NCBI GenBank assembly: GCA_963803335.1
Contig: CAWDME010000007.1
Span: 434,001-498,000, forward strand
Direction: 5' to 3'
DNA length: 64,000 nucleotides
DNA from: DASSUW01 sp963803335
GTDB lineage: Bacteria; Actinomycetota; Thermoleophilia; Solirubrobacterales; Solirubrobacteraceae
The notes below the pieces were generated by a model. That model was given only the letters and a program-made list of their open reading frames with translations. It was not told where the DNA came from and ran no database searches. Below, in pieces: positions 7,444 through 16,303 of the stretch (position 1 is the first letter of the stretch; every line of letters starts with the position of its first letter). The position numbers and the translations under genes were made by a program.

Positions 7444-8511
7444 CGTGTACGGCAGCGAAGCGATGATGTAGCCGCCCGGCTGCAGGGTGAGCACACGCGC
7501 GGTGAGCCTGCGCGCGGGCCGGCGGTGGATCCGCACGCGCACCGTGCGGGCGTGGCCGCCGGGGATCTCGAACGCCTTCCGCCCGAGGCGGCCGTGGCGA
7601 TCGCGCAGCACGAGCCGGCCGACGCACGGGCCCGCGGTACACGCGACGCGCACCGCGACCTGGCGCTTGTGGACACGCGGCTTCCTCGCGGTGGCGAACG
7701 CCTGCGGCGGCCCGCCCTTGAGCGCGTCGCTGCACAGCGGCCGGAACGCGGGGTCGGCCGGGCCGCCGCGGCCGAGCGCGTTCTCGGTCCACTGCAGCGC
7801 GATCGGGTCGTAGATGATCCCGACGTGGTCGGTGATGTCCTCCGGGCAACGGTCCTGGAGCACGACGTTGGTCACCGTCGAGCCGATCAGCGCCTGCGAC
7901 TGGTACGGCGTCACCACCTCGTCGTGCGTGGTGGAGACGACCGTGTAGGAAGGCGGCGGCGGGGCCTCCTCGCCGGCGTTGAGCTCTTGCATGAACGCCG
8001 AGCCTGCCGCCTGCTCGGCGCACGCCGGGCAGCCGAGGCCGCCGAGGGGCGGCGCCAGCGGCTGCGTGGTGCCATGGCTGGACGGCGCGAGCCCGACGAT
8101 GTCGTCGATCACGTCGAGCTTGCCGCGGAAGCGCGCGACGTAGCGGCCGAGCATCCCGCCCTGCGAGTGGCCGACGAGCGACACCTTGGCGGCGCCCGTC
8201 TTCTGCCGCACCTCGTCGATGAACGCGGCGAGCTTGTCGGCCGACTGGTCCATCGGCGCCATGCCGCGGTTGACGAGATCGAGCGCGAACACGCAGTAGC
8301 CGTCCTTGACCAGCGCGGGGGAGATGAGGTTCCACGACACGGTCATATCGCCGAACGTGCCGTGCACGAGGATCACCGGCACCGGGTGCGCGGTCGAGCG
8401 GCACGAGAAGTCGTTCGCGCCAGGCGGGCTGACGCCGGGCGTCTGTGCGCCGGCCGGCGCCGCCGCCACGAGCGCCGCGACGACCGCGAGCAGTGCTGCT
8501 CTCCCCCTCAT
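7420..8511 (-). CDS. Secreted class-2 lipase/esterase with C-terminal beta domain
   Basis: An N-terminal signal peptide (MRGRAALLAVVAALVAAAPAGAQ) is followed by an alpha/beta hydrolase domain: VPVILVHGTFGD for the oxyanion region and GHSQGG for the nucleophilic Ser elbow; an Asp and His are available in TTHDEVVTPY and DITDHVGIIYD. This matches lipase class 2 (EstA/LipA-like). About 90 C-terminal residues form a basic beta-rich tail (VAVRVACTAGPCVGRLVLRD) that recurs in secreted actinobacterial proteins. It lies 7 bases downstream of the oxidase gene and probably shares its transcript. The ATG with the signal peptide was preferred to an upstream one. Confidence 0.88.
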   Translation of the reverse strand: MRGRAALLAVVAALVAAAPAGAQTPGVSPPGANDFSCRSTAHPVPVILVHGTFGDMTVSWNLISPALVKDGYCVFALDLVNRGMAPMDQSADKLAAFIDEVRQKTGAAKVSLVGHSQGGMLGRYVARFRGKLDVIDDIVGLAPSSHGTTQPLAPPLGGLGCPACAEQAAGSAFMQELNAGEEAPPPPSYTVVSTTHDEVVTPYQSQALIGSTVTNVVLQDRCPEDITDHVGIIYDPIALQWTENALGRGGPADPAFRPLCSDALKGGPPQAFATARKPRVHKRQVAVRVACTAGPCVGRLVLRDRHGRLGRKAFEIPGGHARTVRVRIHRRPARRLTARVLTLQPGGYIIASLPYTLRGKHSG

Positions 8512-8518
8512 CGCGCTG

Positions 8519-9640
8519 TCAGGTAACCACACCCGAGCCCGCGGTGCGCAGGCTGCGGCCCGGGATTCGCCCACCGAGCGCGAAGCGGTCCGACAGCGGC
8601 GCCTGGCCGGTGAGCGCGGCGGCGATCCGCTCGGCCATCGCGGGCCCGTGCTTGAAGCCGTGGCCGGAGCCGCCGCCGACGATCCAGACGCGCTCGTGCT
8701 CGGGATGGCGGGCGGCGATGAAGTGCGAGTCGGGTGACAGCTCGTAGCGGCACGCGCGCGCCTCGTTCAGACGTGCCCGCGCCAGGGCCGGGAACCGCTC
8801 GCTCAGGTAGTCGCGCACGACGCCGACCGTCGTTGGCGTGTCGATGAGCGGGGCGTCGGGGTCGAGCGGCGGGCCCTCGACATCGAGCGCCGCCTTCACG
8901 CCGAGCTCGTCGATGTCCGCGGTGCCGTACATCGCGCGGTCGTAGTCCACCCAGGCCGGGACGGCCGGCGACCGCCAGGCGGCGCCGCCGTCGACGAACA
9001 GCAGCTCCTGGCGGGTGACGGTGAGCGACACGAGGTCGCCGAATAGGTGCGTGAGCCAGCCCCCGCACGCCCACACGACGATGTCCGCCTCGAGCCGCGC
9101 ACCGTGCTCGAGCACGACCGTGCCGCGATCGGGCCATGCGCGCGAGCGCACGAGCCGGGCGCCGTGCGCCAGCGCCTGGCGCGTGAGCGCGCGCACCGCC
9201 TTCTGGGCGCGCAGGACGCCGGCCTCGGGCTCGAGCAGCACGAACGCGAGGTCGTCGCCGCGCAGGCTCGGGAACAGCCGCGCTGCGGCGCCGACGTCGA
9301 TCCGCTCGGTGGGGATGTCCTGCGCCGCCATCGTCTGCTGCGACGCCGCCTCCCAGCCGTCCTCGCTGTGCGCGAACCAGGCGACGCCGCGCTCGAGCAT
9401 CAGCTCCTCGCCGGACTCGGCCTCCAGCTCGCGCCAGAGCGTCCGCGCCCGTCGCGCCATCGCCGTGTAGTCGGCGTCGGCGCCGTGCGAGCAGCGGATC
9501 AGGCGCGTCTCCCCGCCGGACGTGGCGCGCCGGTCGCCGGGCTCGAACTGGTCCACGAGCGTCACCGTCTCGCCGCCGCGCGCCAGCCACCACGCGAGCG
9601 AGGCGCCGAACGTCCCGGCTCCGACGATGACCGTGGCCAT
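8519..9640 (-). CDS. MSOX/SolA-like FAD-dependent amine oxidase
   Basis: This 373-residue flavoprotein has an N-terminal FAD-binding Rossmann motif (VIVGAGTFGASLAWWLARGG) and the C-terminal DAO signature VWIVGGGSGHGFKHGP. The stretch NEARACRYELSPDSHFI aligns with the region of monomeric sarcosine oxidase that holds the Cys covalently bound to FAD, so covalent flavin attachment is plausible. It should oxidise an N-methyl or related secondary amino acid and release H2O2. The ATG directly abuts the stop of the upstream GMC oxidoreductase gene, so the two are translationally linked. The substrate is not determinable. Confidence 0.88.
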   Translation of the reverse strand: MATVIVGAGTFGASLAWWLARGGETVTLVDQFEPGDRRATSGGETRLIRCSHGADADYTAMARRARTLWRELEAESGEELMLERGVAWFAHSEDGWEAASQQTMAAQDIPTERIDVGAAARLFPSLRGDDLAFVLLEPEAGVLRAQKAVRALTRQALAHGARLVRSRAWPDRGTVVLEHGARLEADIVVWACGGWLTHLFGDLVSLTVTRQELLFVDGGAAWRSPAVPAWVDYDRAMYGTADIDELGVKAALDVEGPPLDPDAPLIDTPTTVGVVRDYLSERFPALARARLNEARACRYELSPDSHFIAARHPEHERVWIVGGGSGHGFKHGPAMAERIAAALTGQAPLSDRFALGGRIPGRSLRTAGSGVVT

Positions 9641-11980
9641 CTAAGGGGTGGGCACGTGCGGCGGCAGCGCGGCGCCGAGCACGCGGCGGGCGGCGTACTG
9701 GGCCAGGCCCATGACGGTGAGCTGGGGGTTCACGTGCACGCTGGTCGGGAACACGCTGGCGTCACAGAGATACAGGTTCTTCAGGCCGCGTACCCGGAAG
9801 TCCTCGTCAACGACCGTGCCGAGCGCGTTGCCGCCCTGCGGGTGCGCGCTCGTCATCAGCAGGTCGCCGGTCTCGCGCACCGCCTGGTCGAGCTGGGCGA
9901 GGTCCGCCTCGCCTTTGTACTCCTGCCACGCGAACGTCGCCGGCATGACGCGCTTGGCGCCCGCCTCGAACCAGATGCGCCCGGCGACCTTGAGCCCTTC
10001 GACCATCGTGCGGCGATCGCGGTCGGACGCGGTGTAGACGATCTCGGGGCCGTTCGCCCCAGGGTTGACGCGGCCCGGTGTCGTGGTCCCGACGAGCACG
10101 CCCGCGCACGCCATGTGGCGGTAGCGGCTCATGTTCTGGAAGTGGCGGTCGAACCAGCCGGGCATCGCGAGCGCCTGCGTCGCCGGCGGGTTGAACCACG
10201 TCTCGACCAGGTAGGGAGGCGGGTCGCCGGGCGCCCGGTAGGCGTGCGACATCTGGATGCCGGCGAACGAGTCGATCGTGTCCTTGAACTCGGCGGTGAG
10301 CGGCGAGTTGATGTTGAAGTGCAGGTCGCGGCCGACCGCGTCGCCGCCGATGCCGCTGCGCTGCAGCAGCCAGCTCGACCCGATCGGCCCGGCCGCGATC
10401 ACGATCTCGTCCGCCGTCAGCGTGACGGTCTCGCCGCTGACGTGGCGGCCGCTGACGCCGACCGCGCGCTCCCCGTCGCGCGCGATCCGGTCGATCTCGA
10501 CCTCGGCCAGCACGTCGAGCTTGTGGTCCTTCTGCGCGCGCGGGAGGATCACGTCGAGCGCCGCCTTCTTGCCGCCGTACGCGCAGCCGATGTTGCAGTA
10601 GCCCGAGCCGACGCAGGCGGAGGTGATGTTCGCCTCCATCACTTCGAGCGTGCCGGGCAGGTGGAGGGCCGTGACGGCGGCGCCGAAGCGCTTCGCGGCC
10701 TCCGTCGTCACGCGCGGCTCGATCTCGCGGACCGACAGCCGGTCGTGGATCTCCGTGATCGCCGACTCGAGCGCGGCGCGGTCCACCGGCCAGGAGTCGA
10801 GCACGTGCGCGGGCGGGTGCAGGCAGAGCGCGTTGTTGATCGTCGTGCCGCCGCCGACGCACATGCCCTGCAGGACCTGGAGGCTGAAGTTCGTCGCCAG
10901 CTCGAGCGCGCCCTCGTTGTAGAGCTCGAGGTACTGCTCGACCTCGTTGTCGGTGAACTCGCGCGGGTCGACGTGCGGGCCGCGCTCGACCACGAGCACG
11001 CGCCGGCCCGTCTGCGCGAACGCGGACGCGAGGATCGCCCCTGCCGCACCCGAGCCGACGACGATCGTGTCGTAGTGGGCGGCCTGGCCGCGCCGGGGCG
11101 GGCTGACCGTGCGCAGCGGCGCCTCGGGCGGGTCGGTCGGCCGCGGCCGGCGGCCGTTCGCACGATCTTGGAACGGCGTGTAGCCGATCGCCTTCCACGC
11201 GCGGCGGTCGCCGTAGTAGCCGAGGTAGGACATCTGCGCGCCGGTGCGGATCATCGCCTCGAGGACAGGCCGGATCGGCCGGAATGTTCGCCGCTCGCCG
11301 ATCTCGTCGATGAAGCGCTTCTCGAGGAAGCGCTTGCGGGTCTCGGGGGAGAGCACGGCGAGCGGCGGCCGCAGCGTCAGCAGCGGCCACAGGCCGAGCA
11401 CGATCAGCGCCGTCTGTACGCGGCCCTTGCTGCTGGCCCGCAGGTTGGCGAGGTAGGTATCGACGTTGTGGGCGACCTGCACCGGCGTCACCGCCTCCTT
11501 GCGCCCCTCCACGAACACCTCGGCGAGCGCGACGAGTGACTGGAAGGCGATCGGGTGCAGGTAGCGCAGGCCGCGCCGCGCGCGCACCGCGGCGACCCAC
11601 CACGCGAAGAACCACACGATCAGCAGCAGGTCGACCGCCATCCAGGCGAGCAGCGCCACCGTGCCCGACACGTGGAAGAGCCCGAGCGGCTTCTGGTCCG
11701 GCGCGCCGCCGATGATGATCGCCGCGAGCTCGCCGATCACGAGCGCGGCGTACGCGACCACGATGGCCAGCGCCGCCCAGCCGAAGCGGCGGATGTCGGC
11801 GGCGCCGAGCACCGACAGGACCACGAACAGCGTGTCCTTGGCGAACGAGTTGGGGATGAAGGCGAGGGTCCCCGTGTCACGGCCGACGATGTAGCCGATC
11901 GCCAGGGCCGCGCTGAGGACGGCGTGGGCGATCAGCAGCCCGCGCAGCCGGCGTTCCGGTGAAGTCAGCTGTCCATTCAC
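9641..11980 (-). CDS. Membrane-anchored GMC oxidoreductase
   Basis: Residues about 1-150 contain roughly four transmembrane helices (LRGLLIAHAVLSAALAIGYIV, then LFVVLSVLGAA, WAALAIVVAYAALVIGELAA and VALLAWMAVDLLLIVWFFAWWV). A linker and a GMC domain follow, with FAD motif DTIVVGSGAAGAILASAFA near residue 303, GGGTTINNALC, and the C-terminal catalytic His region SVHVNPQLTVMG. The cysteine-rich CVGSGYCNIGCAYGGKK motif is typical of long-chain alcohol oxidase-like GMC proteins. It would oxidise an alcohol near the membrane. The start is GTG. The four-helix anchor on a GMC enzyme is unusual. Confidence 0.85.
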   Translation of the reverse strand: MNGQLTSPERRLRGLLIAHAVLSAALAIGYIVGRDTGTLAFIPNSFAKDTLFVVLSVLGAADIRRFGWAALAIVVAYAALVIGELAAIIIGGAPDQKPLGLFHVSGTVALLAWMAVDLLLIVWFFAWWVAAVRARRGLRYLHPIAFQSLVALAEVFVEGRKEAVTPVQVAHNVDTYLANLRASSKGRVQTALIVLGLWPLLTLRPPLAVLSPETRKRFLEKRFIDEIGERRTFRPIRPVLEAMIRTGAQMSYLGYYGDRRAWKAIGYTPFQDRANGRRPRPTDPPEAPLRTVSPPRRGQAAHYDTIVVGSGAAGAILASAFAQTGRRVLVVERGPHVDPREFTDNEVEQYLELYNEGALELATNFSLQVLQGMCVGGGTTINNALCLHPPAHVLDSWPVDRAALESAITEIHDRLSVREIEPRVTTEAAKRFGAAVTALHLPGTLEVMEANITSACVGSGYCNIGCAYGGKKAALDVILPRAQKDHKLDVLAEVEIDRIARDGERAVGVSGRHVSGETVTLTADEIVIAAGPIGSSWLLQRSGIGGDAVGRDLHFNINSPLTAEFKDTIDSFAGIQMSHAYRAPGDPPPYLVETWFNPPATQALAMPGWFDRHFQNMSRYRHMACAGVLVGTTTPGRVNPGANGPEIVYTASDRDRRTMVEGLKVAGRIWFEAGAKRVMPATFAWQEYKGEADLAQLDQAVRETGDLLMTSAHPQGGNALGTVVDEDFRVRGLKNLYLCDASVFPTSVHVNPQLTVMGLAQYAARRVLGAALPPHVPTP

Positions 11981-12033
11981 CGCTCGACGGTATCCGGCGC
12001 CCAGCCCGGTGTCGAGCGGCGTAGGCTGCGCGC

Positions 12034-12603
12034 GTGAGCATCGTCCTCGTCCGTCATGGTGAGACCGAGTGGAGCGCCTCGGGCAAGCACACGAGCGTCA
12101 CCGACGTGCCGCTACTCGACGCAGGCCGGCGTGACGCGGAGCAGCTCCATGATCGCCTCGGCGGCCGCGACTTCGCGCTCGTGCTCAGCTCCCCGCGCGC
12201 CCGGGCGCGCGACACTGCCGAGCTGGCCGGATTCGCTGCCGTCGCGGAGATCGACGAGGACCTGGTCGAGGTCGACTACGGGGAGTACGAGGGGCTGACC
12301 ACGCCGGAGATCCGCGTCGAGCGGCCCGGCTGGAGCGTGTGGGAGCACGGCTCGCCGGGCGGCGAGACCGTCGACGACGTCGGCGTGCGCGCCGACCGCG
12401 TGATCGCCCGCGCGCTCGCTGCCGACGGCGACGCGCTCGTGTTCGCGCACGGACACCTGCTCCGCATCCTGGCGGCGCGCTGGCTCGAGCAGCCGGCCGC
12501 GTTCGGCGGGCAGCTGCTGCTCTCGACCGGCTCGGTGTCCGAGCTCGGCTTCGAGCGCGAGCGCCGCGCGATCGTCCTGTGGAACGACACGTCGCACCAC
12601 TGA
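12034..12603 (+). CDS. Histidine phosphatase family protein
   Basis: This 189-residue protein has the RHG signature VRHGETEW at the N-terminus (catalytic His about residue 8), an SSPRARARDTAEL substrate-pocket motif and the second His in VFAHGHLLRILAARW. It is a phosphoglycerate-mutase-fold phosphatase; members act on sugar phosphates, alpha-ribazole phosphate or small metabolites, and I cannot choose between these. GTG start; divergent from the GMC oxidase with 53 bases between. The stop TGA overlaps the ATG of the next gene (TGATG), so the two are co-translated. Confidence 0.87.
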   Translation: MSIVLVRHGETEWSASGKHTSVTDVPLLDAGRRDAEQLHDRLGGRDFALVLSSPRARARDTAELAGFAAVAEIDEDLVEVDYGEYEGLTTPEIRVERPGWSVWEHGSPGGETVDDVGVRADRVIARALAADGDALVFAHGHLLRILAARWLEQPAAFGGQLLLSTGSVSELGFERERRAIVLWNDTSHH

Positions 12604-13139
12604 TGCTCGCCACGCCGCGCATGCGCGGCGTGCGGATCGGGCCCGAGCACCAACCGGAGCTCGAGGCGCTGCTCGGCGACCCGCGGGTGGGCGCTACCCT
12701 GGGCGGGACGGCGACGCCCGAAGGGGTCGCGGCCCAGATCGCCGCGCACGCGGCGCACTGGGACGTCCACGGCTTCGGCTACTGGATGTTCCGCGACCTC
12801 GAGGGCGTGGCGGTGGGCCGCGGCGGGCTCGGCGCGACCGACGTCGGCGGCCTCGGCGGCGTGGAGGTCGGCTGGGCCGTCATGCCCGACCGTTGGGGGC
12901 AGGGCTACGCGACCGAGCTCGGCGCGGCGGCGATCGAGGTCGCGTTCGACCGGCTCCGCCTGGCCGAGGTCGTCTCGTACACGATGGTCGAGAACCGCGC
13001 GTCGCAGCGCGTGATGGAGAAGCTCGGCTTTGAGTGCGAGCGGGAGGTGGTGCACGCCAACCTCCCGCACGTGCTCTACCGGCTCAGGACGTCCTCGCCG
13101 CGGCCGCCGTCGAGCGCGTCGTCGCCGTCGCCGCCGTAG
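12603..13139 (+). CDS. GNAT-family N-acetyltransferase
   Basis: A RimJ/RimL-type acetyltransferase of about 178 residues. Visible features are a substrate-side N-terminal region, VEVGWAVMPDRWGQGYATELGAAA (strand beta-4 and the acetyl-CoA loop) and the C-terminal VENRASQRVMEKLGFE motif. It should transfer acetyl from acetyl-CoA to an amine. The last 20 or so residues (Ser/Pro rich) are encoded antisense to the RTX repeats of the convergent glycoamylase gene and are unlikely to be functional; the natural domain ends near VLYRL. Start codon overlaps the upstream phosphatase stop. Confidence 0.87.
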   Translation: MLATPRMRGVRIGPEHQPELEALLGDPRVGATLGGTATPEGVAAQIAAHAAHWDVHGFGYWMFRDLEGVAVGRGGLGATDVGGLGGVEVGWAVMPDRWGQGYATELGAAAIEVAFDRLRLAEVVSYTMVENRASQRVMEKLGFECEREVVHANLPHVLYRLRTSSPRPPSSASSPSPP

Positions 13140-14740
13140 AGCGTGTCCGCGCCGTCGCCGCCCCTGATGCGGTCGTCGCCGGCGTCGCCGAACACCGTGT
13201 CGTCGCCGGCGCCCGCGTCGATCACGTCATTGCCGCCGAGGCCGCAGATCACGTCGTCGCCGCGCGTGCCGCGGAGGTGGTCGGCTTGTGGCGTGCCGGT
13301 GATCGTGCACGGGCGCGGCGAGGAGCCGAACTCCTCGACCCCGATCACCGGGCGCAGCGCGTGCTCGACGTCGCGAGTGGCGAACGCGCGCCGCAGCACG
13401 TCGTGGCCGAGCGCGTTGCCGAGCGCGGCCATGATCATGCCCTGGTCGAGCGACAGGTACGACTTCGACACCGCGCCGCTGTCGACGTTCACCGAGTCGC
13501 GGAAGCCAAGCGGCGTGTACACGGCGAAGTCGCGCTCGAGGTTCCGGAGGTCGGCGACCGCGGCGTGCGGGCGGTAGCGCAGCGCCAGTGCCGCCGCGTG
13601 CGGGGTGACGACGCCGTTCGTGTACGCGCTCGGCGGCGGGTCGGGCTTGGGGTCGCGGCAGCCCGGATAGCCGGGGTCCACCAGCGTCTTGTCCTCGTTC
13701 GAGTAGTAGCCGTCGGGGTTGCTGCCGATCCCGTCGACGCCGTACGCGTCATAGCCGCCCTCGGGGATGTTGGCCGGCGAGAACCCCCAGTAGCCATAGC
13801 CCGCTTCGGTCAGGCCGTGGTGGATCTGCGCGTCGACAACCAACGGGTGGTTGACGCCCCAGCTCCCCGGCGCCCAGCGCTCCTCGGGCACGAACAGCGA
13901 CGGCATCAGCGCCTCGAACATGCTCCCGCCCCAGCTGGGCGTCACGAGCGTGCCGTTGTACCGGAGCGCGCCGTCGTAGACGCGAGTGCCGAAGTAGGTG
14001 TGGACATCGCCGACCGGCTGACTCTCGAAGCAGCCCGTCTCAAACGCGCGGTTGGTGCCGTACACGGCCTGCGGCGGGATCTCGCCCTTCGCGATGCCGA
14101 TGTACGTGGCGATCCGGCTCTCGCTGACGTACGTGTCGTAGCAGCAGACCCGCTCGCCGGTGTCGGGCACGTAGTGGAAGAGGATCCGGTTCTTGTCCGG
14201 CTCGTAGTAGAAGCCGAAGTCCATGCTGTCGTACAGCGCGCGGGCGCGGTGCGCGACCTGCGGAACGCTGTCGGCGACGATCCGCAGGCCGACGGCGAGC
14301 CAGCCGTTGTCGACCGACGAGAGGATCGGCGTGAGCTTCTCACCGGTCTCGGGCCAGGTCGTCAGCTTCGCGCCCGTGTGGTGGTCGTACCAGTTGTAGA
14401 ACTGGCCGCTGGGCGCGTGGCGCTCCATGTCCTCGAGCGTCGTAAGCGTGCGGTCCATGCGGGCGGCCAGCTCGCGGCGCGAGATCAGGCCCAGCCGCTC
14501 GGCGGCCACGGCGCTCCACATGTAGGCGCCGATGTTCGTCGTCGACGTCTCGACGCTCGTGCTGCCGTCGCTGTTGAGCGCGTCGGGTGGCAGGCCCGAC
14601 TGCTCGTCGGTCATCGCCGCGAACGACCGCCAGGTCCCCGCCGCGTAGCGCTCCAGTGTGTTCCTGTCGCTTGCCGCCGCCGGCTGCGCGAATGCGAGCA
14701 CAGCCACGACCGCGACGATCAGCGTCCCCATTCCCCGCAT
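13076..14740 (-). CDS. Secreted glycoamylase-like protein with RTX calcium-binding tail
   Basis: A signal peptide (about 1-24, ending PAAAS) precedes a catalytic region resembling the glycoamylase-like family (PF10091/GH144-type): SSVDNGWLAVGLRIV, WGGSMFEALMPSLFVPEERWAPGSWGVNHP and HGLTEAGYGYWGFSP. Known relatives cleave beta-1,2-glucans or related glucans. From about residue 478 there are RTX-like nonapeptides (GGNDVIDAGAGDDTVFGD, GGDGADTLYGGDGDD) that bind calcium and help secreted proteins fold outside the cell. An 80-base leader with three hairpins precedes the gene. The upstream GGDEF gene is on the same strand. Confidence 0.8.
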   Translation of the reverse strand: MRGMGTLIVAVVAVLAFAQPAAASDRNTLERYAAGTWRSFAAMTDEQSGLPPDALNSDGSTSVETSTTNIGAYMWSAVAAERLGLISRRELAARMDRTLTTLEDMERHAPSGQFYNWYDHHTGAKLTTWPETGEKLTPILSSVDNGWLAVGLRIVADSVPQVAHRARALYDSMDFGFYYEPDKNRILFHYVPDTGERVCCYDTYVSESRIATYIGIAKGEIPPQAVYGTNRAFETGCFESQPVGDVHTYFGTRVYDGALRYNGTLVTPSWGGSMFEALMPSLFVPEERWAPGSWGVNHPLVVDAQIHHGLTEAGYGYWGFSPANIPEGGYDAYGVDGIGSNPDGYYSNEDKTLVDPGYPGCRDPKPDPPPSAYTNGVVTPHAAALALRYRPHAAVADLRNLERDFAVYTPLGFRDSVNVDSGAVSKSYLSLDQGMIMAALGNALGHDVLRRAFATRDVEHALRPVIGVEEFGSSPRPCTITGTPQADHLRGTRGDDVICGLGGNDVIDAGAGDDTVFGDAGDDRIRGGDGADTLYGGDGDDALDGGRGEDVLSR

Positions 14741-14821
14741 GGGTTCTCCCTTGTATGTGCCCGCCGACGAAGTCGGCTGGGTATTGCCTCCCAGGGGAGA
14801 GCTTGCCCCTCTCGGGTGCTC
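14741..14821 (-). promoter_or_regulatory. Structured leader of the glycoamylase gene (three tandem hairpins)
   Basis: Read on the minus strand, three hairpins follow one another: GAGAG (14809-14813) with CTCTC (14797-14801); CTGGG (14790-14794) with CCCAG (14777-14781); and GCCGAC (14772-14777) with GTCGGC (14763-14768) closed by a TTC loop. The first two loops both contain GGCAA. A GGGAGAA ribosome-binding site and the ATG follow. The arrangement suggests an RNA control element, but it does not match the conserved core of a riboswitch I know, including c-di-GMP-I. Confidence 0.4.
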
Positions 14822-15832
14822 TCAGAACGCGGTCTTGTTCAGCCGCTTGCGGTAGAGCAGGCGCTGATCCGCGCAGTCGAGCAGCTCGGAGGCGGTGGCC
14901 GCGTCGTCGGGGGCGACCGCCCAGGCGAAGCTCGCCGCCACGCGCTCGATCGGCTCCGGGAGGTCGGCGTGCTCGATCGCCTGCTCCAGCGCAGCCACGA
15001 TGCGGGCCACTCCGGTCGAGCCGGCGCGCGGCGCGATCACCGCGAACTCGTCGCCGCCCAGGCGGGCAAGGCAGTCGTCGCCGCGAACCATGGCCTCGCA
15101 GGCCCGGGCGACGGCGCGTAGGACGGCGTCGCCGATTGGGTGGCCGTGGCGGTCGTTGATCGCCTTGAAGGCGTCAAAGTCGAACAGCACGAGCGCCGCG
15201 CCCGCGGGCGACTCGAGCGCCAGCTCGAGCGCGCTGTCGAAGCTGCGGCGGTTGTGCAGGTCGGTCAGCGGGTCGCGCTCGGCCATCACGCGCTGGCGCT
15301 CCTCGGCACGCACGAGCCGGCGCTTGAGCAGCTGCATGACGACCGTCGCGCCCGCGAGCGCGATCGCGAAGCCGCCGGCGCGGGCCGGGAAGTTCTCCGC
15401 CACGGCGGCTGGGTCGTAGACGAGCGGGCTCGAGTAGACGCCGGCGAACAGCACCATCAGCGGCCATGCCAGCCGGGCCGGGAAGAAGTAGGAGATGAAC
15501 ATCGCGGTGAACAGCAGCAGGGGCTGCAGGAAGCTCGACGCGCCGCCGGAGGCCCAGATCGCCGCGGTCACGAGCGGGGCGGTCCCGGCGGTCACTACCG
15601 CGCGCTGCGCGATCGACATCGTCCAGCGCTTGTGCCATAGCAGTAGCGACGTCGCGCCCCAGAGCACGGCGGCGGCGGCGATCGCGAGGCCGACCGCGAG
15701 GTGCGCGTGCGGCGCCCCGGGCAGCAGGAACATCGACGCGCCGATCAGCCCGGCGGTCGTCCACATGCCGGCGGACGTCAGGTCCGCCAGCGGGCCTTCG
15801 TCGCGCGTGTCGTCGATGGTGAATGCGGCCAT
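14822..15832 (-). CDS. Membrane diguanylate cyclase (GGDEF)
   Basis: This 336-residue protein has about five or six transmembrane helices in its first 165 residues and a C-terminal GGDEF domain. The active-site signature is intact (RLGGDEFAVIA, about 257-261), and an RxxD product-inhibition site (RGDD) lies exactly five residues before it. It should make c-di-GMP from two GTP and be feedback controlled. ATG 15832 was chosen because GGGGAG lies just upstream. The next gene on the strand is the secreted glycoamylase, suggesting control of exopolysaccharide turnover; that link is inference. Confidence 0.9.
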   Translation of the reverse strand: MAAFTIDDTRDEGPLADLTSAGMWTTAGLIGASMFLLPGAPHAHLAVGLAIAAAAVLWGATSLLLWHKRWTMSIAQRAVVTAGTAPLVTAAIWASGGASSFLQPLLLFTAMFISYFFPARLAWPLMVLFAGVYSSPLVYDPAAVAENFPARAGGFAIALAGATVVMQLLKRRLVRAEERQRVMAERDPLTDLHNRRSFDSALELALESPAGAALVLFDFDAFKAINDRHGHPIGDAVLRAVARACEAMVRGDDCLARLGGDEFAVIAPRAGSTGVARIVAALEQAIEHADLPEPIERVAASFAWAVAPDDAATASELLDCADQRLLYRKRLNKTAF

Positions 15833-15895
15833 GGGAGCTCCCCGGTGGATCGGCCTCGGCATGGGCGCTCTTGAGCGGCGGTTAGGCTGGGACCG

Positions 15896-16303
15896 ATGCT
15901 CACCGGTTCGTGCCTCTGCGGCACCGTGCGGTTCGAGGTCACCGAGCCGTTCGTGACCGCCGGCTACTGCCACTGCAAGCGCTGCCAACGGCGTAGCGGG
16001 ACGCTGTGGACGCTGAACGGCTCGGTCCCCGCCGGCGGCTTCCGTGTGGTGGCGGGCACCGACGCCATCACGACCTGGGTGCCGCCGGACGGCCGGCCGA
16101 AGTCGTTCTGCCGGCACTGCGGTGGGCACGTGTTCAGTGGCGACCCGGCCGCCGACGAGCTCGTCGGCGTGCGGTTCGGGGCGCTCGACGGCGATCCGGG
16201 CATCCGCCCGCGCTGGCATCAGTGGGTCTCGTCGGCTCCGCCCTGGGAGCCGCTCCCGGACGACGGGCTGCCGCGCTTCGCCGGCCGGCGCGAGATCGAC
16301 TAG
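15896..16303 (+). CDS. GFA/CENP-V fold zinc-binding protein
   Basis: This 135-residue protein has the zinc-ligand pattern of the glutathione-dependent formaldehyde-activating (GFA) family: CLCG near residue 6, CHCKRC near 23-28 and CRHCG near 70. The family name comes from one enzyme; most small members have no proven activity, so a glutathione link should not be assumed, especially in an actinomycete. It diverges from the GGDEF gene. Its TAG stop shares the palindromic CTAG with the stop of the convergent methyltransferase gene. Confidence 0.88.
   Translation: MLTGSCLCGTVRFEVTEPFVTAGYCHCKRCQRRSGTLWTLNGSVPAGGFRVVAGTDAITTWVPPDGRPKSFCRHCGGHVFSGDPAADELVGVRFGALDGDPGIRPRWHQWVSSAPPWEPLPDDGLPRFAGRREID

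Noticed and set aside
14741..14821. c-di-GMP-I riboswitch
   Set aside because: GGGCAA-like and GGCAA loops recall the class, but the conserved three-way core and the tetraloop receptor are not found.
13034..15121. A 695-codon plus-strand frame across the glycoamylase and GGDEF genes
   Set aside because: It is antisense to two genes with clear domains, has Arg/Val-rich low-complexity translation and no recognisable motif.
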